A stretch of 64,000 nt of DNA, taken from Flavobacteriaceae bacterium CG2_30_31_66 (GTDB lineage: Bacteria; Bacteroidota; Bacteroidia; Flavobacteriales; Flavobacteriaceae). This document shows positions 60,674 to 64,000 of the stretch, piece after piece (position 1 is the first letter of the stretch; each line of letters opens with the position of its first letter). Below the pieces are notes generated by a model. The model made no database searches and was not told the DNA's origin. It saw only the letters and a list, made by a program, of their open reading frames with translations. The translations under genes were made by a program, and so were the position numbers. The stretch covers positions 33,332-97,331 of the forward strand of contig MNYM01000003.1 in NCBI GenBank assembly GCA_001873065.1. The letters are read 5' to 3'.

Positions 60674-62221
60674 ATGAAAAAAATATTTTTAGTACTACTA
60701 ATTTCAGTAGGATTGGTAAATTGTAGTGACGATTACGTGTCACGAAATTCGTTGACTCAGATTGCCGTAGGAAATTTTTGGCAAAGTGAATCAGATGCGT
60801 ATTTAGCCTTAAATGGGGTTTATGCCGCATTGCAGACCAGATCAATGTATAGTGGTCACTTAAATGGATGGATGGGAATTCCTGGATTTGACTCATTTAG
60901 TGACAATAGCTTTAATGCTTTCAAATGGGAAGGGCCTGGAATGTTTATGGAAGGTACTATAAATCCCGAAAATGGTCCGCTCAGAAATGTTTGGAACGAC
61001 CATTACAGGGGAATTGCAAGAGTGAATGATTATATTAGAAACGTTAAAAACATCTCAATTGATTTGGTTTCTCAACCTACAAAGGATGCTTTACTAGGAC
61101 AAGGATATTTTTTAAGAGCGTTGCTTTATTTTAATTTAGCAATCTATTATGAAGAAGTTCCTTTAATTACGGAACCTCAAACATTAGAAGAGGCATTTGT
61201 TTCAAAAAACACTTATGATGAAATTATTGCTCAAATCATCGAAGATTTAAAATTTGCATCTGCTAATTTACCTGTTGTACAACCAAGTGATTTGTATGGA
61301 TATGCTACCAAAGGAGCAGCATTGGGATTGTTTGCTAGAGTTCAATTATATAATAAAGTATACACAGGTCAAAATGGCGTACTTGATTTGACTAATCAAA
61401 TTATGGGACTTGGATATAAACTCCATCCAAACTATGGTGAATTATTTACAGAAGCTGGAGAAAATTCCTCTGAAATAATGTTTGCCGTTCGTTTTTTAAG
61501 GGGAGCCAATACCTCCAGTGGAGAGACCTTTTCTGCTACTTTCGGTGGTTTTCCAAAAACAGATTTAAGACCTATGCCTAATTTAGTAAATAGCTATTTA
61601 TGTATTGATGGGTTGCCAATCACAACTTCTCCATTATACAATCCAAATAATAAAGGAGCTAACCGAGACCCGAGAGCCAATGCCACTGTTTACTTTAAAG
61701 GAGATCAATTTTTAGATAATCCAATAAGAAATTTCCCTGGTACAGCTACCGCACCTTTTGGTAAAAGAAAGTATATCCGTCGTGGACCAGATGCTGAAGG
61801 AAATGGCGTAGCTGGAGCAGGTTCTCAAGACTTTATTGTTATTCGTTATGCAGACGTTTTGCTAATGAGATCAGAAGCCATGGTAGAAACTAATGATATC
61901 ATTGGAGCAAGAGATCTAGTAAATGAACTTCGTAAACGTGTAGGAATGCCTAAGGTTGAGACTGTAAACGCATCCTTAAATCAAAATGTAATGAGAGACA
62001 TTGTTCGCCTTGAAAGACGTGTAGAATTAGCTCTTGAAGGTCTTCGTTTCATGGACATAAAACGATGGGGAGATTTTCAAAATATGTTTTTAAGAGCTCA
62101 AGGAGACAATTATAGCAATTATAACCCAAATTACTCAGGAAAAAAATCGGAGGTATTTCCAATTCCTCAAAAAGAATTGGATGTAAATCCTAATTTAGTT
62201 CAACACCCAGCATGGAAATAA
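60674..62221 (+). CDS. SusD/RagB-type glycan-binding lipoprotein of PUL B
   Basis: This 515-residue surface lipoprotein (signal ending LVNCSDD) is the lid of SusC2. SusD features are NSLTQIAVGNFWQSESDAYLAL-type text (the N-terminal QxxNFW), a TPR core with LLGQGYFLRALLYFNLAIYYEEVPL, FIVIRYADVLLMRSEAM and VRLERRVELALEGLRFMDIKRWG near the end. The last residues PIPQKELDVNPNLVQ are the classic SusD terminus. It lies 4 bp behind susC2. No SusE-like gene follows; the next gene is instead a glycanase carrying its own binding module. Confidence 0.95.
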   Translation: MKKIFLVLLISVGLVNCSDDYVSRNSLTQIAVGNFWQSESDAYLALNGVYAALQTRSMYSGHLNGWMGIPGFDSFSDNSFNAFKWEGPGMFMEGTINPENGPLRNVWNDHYRGIARVNDYIRNVKNISIDLVSQPTKDALLGQGYFLRALLYFNLAIYYEEVPLITEPQTLEEAFVSKNTYDEIIAQIIEDLKFASANLPVVQPSDLYGYATKGAALGLFARVQLYNKVYTGQNGVLDLTNQIMGLGYKLHPNYGELFTEAGENSSEIMFAVRFLRGANTSSGETFSATFGGFPKTDLRPMPNLVNSYLCIDGLPITTSPLYNPNNKGANRDPRANATVYFKGDQFLDNPIRNFPGTATAPFGKRKYIRRGPDAEGNGVAGAGSQDFIVIRYADVLLMRSEAMVETNDIIGARDLVNELRKRVGMPKVETVNASLNQNVMRDIVRLERRVELALEGLRFMDIKRWGDFQNMFLRAQGDNYSNYNPNYSGKKSEVFPIPQKELDVNPNLVQHPAWK

Positions 62222-62240
62222 CCCAAATAAATAATCTATT

Positions 62241-63578
62241 ATGAAAAAACAATTTATTATACTTTTATTACTTGTACTCGTTTTTACAAGTTGTGAACCC
62301 AACAAAATTGGAGATTTTGATTATTCAAAAGTACCCTCATTTACAGTAGACACTAGAGCTAACAAGAAAGGAGTGGCTTTTACAAATTCTGGAAAAGATT
62401 GGTCTCACAAAACAAGTGCCGCAGGTGCATATTGGATGTACAGTTGGGGTTTAGGATTAAAACCTGAAATTCCAGAAAATGTAGAATTTGTTCCCATGTT
62501 TTGGGGTAAATGGTCAGTGAATGATGCTAACATTCAAAAAGTTAAAGATTTAGTAGCCGAAGGAAAGGTAAAATATATTTTAGGTTTTAATGAGCCTGAT
62601 GGCAAAAATCAAGCAAACATGACTGTGGATGAAGCCATTGCACTATGGCCAAGATTAGAAGAAATAGGAGTTCCTATTGTCTCTCCTGCTACAGTAAATC
62701 CGAATAATGCTTGGATGAAAAGTTTTATGCAGAAAGTGGAAGAAAATAATCTAAGAGTCGATTACGTTGCAGTTCATCATTATGGAGGACCCAATGTCAT
62801 GGCAATGATTAATAAATTAAAAGAAACCTACGACGCTTATAAAAGACCTATTTGGATTACTGAATTTGCCGTCGCTGATTGGGGGGCTTCGAGTCCTACA
62901 AATAATAAATATTCAATTGCACAAGTAATGGATTTTGTGCAAAAAGCACTTCCTGCATTGGATGAAATTGAATGGGTAGAAAGATACGCATGGTTTAATG
63001 GTTTGAATGCTCCGTTATTTACATCTGCGCTGTTTGATAAAAACTCGGTAATCACAGATGTTGGAAAAGCATATGCAGATCATACCCCAAATCCTATTAT
63101 TGGTCCTGGGAAAGACACTACAATTAAACCTGTTATTGACCCAGACGAAATGGTGGTAAATGGTGATTTTGAAACAGGATCCAAAGATCCTTGGCTCGGT
63201 TTTAAAAATGGGGTTTCAACTAATAATCCAAAATCCGGAAGTTTCTGTGGGCAATTACAAAGTCATGACGCATCACTTTACACTGTCTTAAATGTTGTTC
63301 CTGGTAAAACTTATAATCTTAAATACAGTGCTCGATGGTCAACGGCTCCCTCAATAACCTTTTCTCCTGCAATACGTATTGAAGGTGTTGACGGCACTCC
63401 TGGATTGATAAAACAACTTGAACCTTTGGCTTTTTCAGATCAATGGAAAGATTATACTAATGAAGTACTTATTCCTAACGGAGTAACAAAAATGAGATTT
63501 ATATTTTATAAATATCAAGCAAATCCCCAATTCCCAGTTGCGTTTATTGATAACATCTCTGTAAAAGAAAAAAAATAA
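62241..63578 (+). CDS. GH128-like (Asl1-type) glycanase lipoprotein with C-terminal binding module
   Basis: This 445-residue lipoprotein (signal ending FTSC) has two parts. Residues about 45-280 form a TIM barrel of the Asl1/GH128 type: KKGVAFTNSG, YWMYSWGLG, VEFVPMFWGKW, YILGFNEPD with acid/base Glu118, VDYVAVHHYGG and IWITEFAVADWG with nucleophile Glu208. Characterised GH128 enzymes cut beta-1,3-glucan. Residues about 305-445 are a CBM4/9-like beta-sandwich (VNGDFETGSKDPWLGF, FIDNISV). It is 19 bp behind susD2 and probably surface-exposed. In this locus the true target may be a beta-1,3-galactan instead, as inference. Confidence 0.85.
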   Translation: MKKQFIILLLLVLVFTSCEPNKIGDFDYSKVPSFTVDTRANKKGVAFTNSGKDWSHKTSAAGAYWMYSWGLGLKPEIPENVEFVPMFWGKWSVNDANIQKVKDLVAEGKVKYILGFNEPDGKNQANMTVDEAIALWPRLEEIGVPIVSPATVNPNNAWMKSFMQKVEENNLRVDYVAVHHYGGPNVMAMINKLKETYDAYKRPIWITEFAVADWGASSPTNNKYSIAQVMDFVQKALPALDEIEWVERYAWFNGLNAPLFTSALFDKNSVITDVGKAYADHTPNPIIGPGKDTTIKPVIDPDEMVVNGDFETGSKDPWLGFKNGVSTNNPKSGSFCGQLQSHDASLYTVLNVVPGKTYNLKYSARWSTAPSITFSPAIRIEGVDGTPGLIKQLEPLAFSDQWKDYTNEVLIPNGVTKMRFIFYKYQANPQFPVAFIDNISVKEKK

Positions 63579-63591
63579 TTCTAAAAATTTG

Positions 63592-63626
63592 ATATTCAAC
63601 TTCTATTTTAGAAGTTGAATATTTTT
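63592..63626 (+). terminator. Strong hairpin terminator behind the GH128-like gene
   Basis: ATATTCAACTTCTA (63592-63605) and its perfect complement (63609-63622) form a 14-bp stem with a TTT loop, followed by TTTT. It lies 13 bp past the stop codon and probably ends or attenuates the susC2 operon before the next gene. Confidence 0.75.
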
Positions 63627-63653
63627 AATCATAAACATTAAAATCTATTTAAC

Positions 63654-64000
63654 ATGAAAAAAATTACACTTTTATTATTGCTACTTATTTTGCCAGGTTT
63701 CATACTTGGACAAAATCTCCTTGTAAATGGCGACTTCGAAAACACTGACCCTGCAACTGGGGGTCAAGCTATCGGAAAATTGCCTGGAGGGACTGATAAT
63801 ACGGTTGCTACCTGGACTGTAAAATCAACCGGTGCGACTAGAACTAGTATCAACGCAGGGGCTCTTACAGCGCATGGAGGCGAAAATTATCTAAATCTTC
63901 CAAATGATTATCATGAGTTTCGACAACCATTCACTGCGGTCGCAGGTACAGAATATACTTTAAAGTTTTGGAACAGATTTGTATCACCTGAAGGTTCTAT
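63654..64000 (+). CDS. Exported protein with CBM4/9-like N-terminus, cut by window edge
   Basis: The ATG at 63654 opens a frame of 115 codons running off the window. A signal peptide (MKKITLLLLLLILPGFILGQ) is followed directly by NLLVNGDFENTDPATGG, then WTVKSTGATRTSINAG and FTAVAGTEYTLKFWNRF. NGDFE and the GTEYTLKFW strand are typical of CBM4/9-like or related lectin-like sandwiches. The same NGDFE-type start is in the C-terminal module of the preceding GH128-like protein. The catalytic part, if any, is outside the window. It may have its own promoter because a strong hairpin precedes it. Confidence 0.7.
   Translation, partial: MKKITLLLLLLILPGFILGQNLLVNGDFENTDPATGGQAIGKLPGGTDNTVATWTVKSTGATRTSINAGALTAHGGENYLNLPNDYHEFRQPFTAVAGTEYTLKFWNRFVSPEGS

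Overview
The window is AT-rich chromosomal DNA of a marine-type Bacteroidota, most likely a member of Flavobacteriaceae. The evidence is several SusC/SusD pairs, two hybrid two-component sensors, a type IX secretion (T9SS) sorting domain, many Bacteroidota-type lipoproteins, TAnnTTTG-like promoter boxes without Shine-Dalgarno sequences, and sulfatases next to glycosidases. The family assignment is inference; there is no rRNA or tRNA to test it. I see no tRNA, rRNA, CRISPR array, insertion sequence or integrase.

Layout. (1) 1-13313, minus strand: PUL A. In transcription order it has a hybrid two-component sensor (HTCS1), SusC1, SusD1, a SusE-like lipoprotein, an SGNH esterase, a GH53 endo-beta-1,4-galactanase and a T9SS-exported two-repeat protein. 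An incomplete six-hairpin (GH95-like) glycosidase lies past a strong inverted repeat. The order HTCS, SusC, SusD, SusE, GH53 is that of known galactan (type I arabinogalactan) loci of Bacteroides. (2) 13645-26424, plus strand: cell-envelope genes, namely alpha-2-macroglobulin with penicillin-binding protein 1C, an MBL-fold hydrolase, an S8 peptidase lipoprotein and an M1 peptidase. A 21-bp tandem repeat lies behind pbpC. (3) 26513-53262, minus strand: a 14-gene catabolic cluster of two S1 sulfatases, four GH2 enzymes, an unrecognised 821-residue exported protein, GH29 fucosidase, an SSS symporter, an FAD-dependent oxidoreductase, a sialate-O-acetylesterase-type protein, an alpha/beta esterase, GH16 and a GH43_24-like exo-beta-1,3-galactanase. 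(4) 53462-64000, plus strand, divergent: HTCS2, SusC2, SusD2, a GH128-like enzyme with a binding module, and an incomplete exported protein with a binding-module-like start. Parts 3 and 4 together form PUL B.

Inferred function. PUL A takes up and cuts beta-1,4-galactan, with ester removal. PUL B fits a sulfated, fucosylated, esterified galactan with a beta-1,3 backbone, such as an arabinogalactan-protein-like or green-algal galactan. Sulfatases, esterases and the fucosidase would strip substituents, GH16 and GH43_24 would cut the backbone, GH2 enzymes would finish the oligosaccharides, SusC2/D2 and the SSS symporter would import products, and HTCS2 would sense an oligosaccharide and switch on both divergent arms. 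The least explained parts are the 821-residue protein, which has an internal duplication and higher G+C than its neighbours, and the coupled oxidoreductase-symporter pair.
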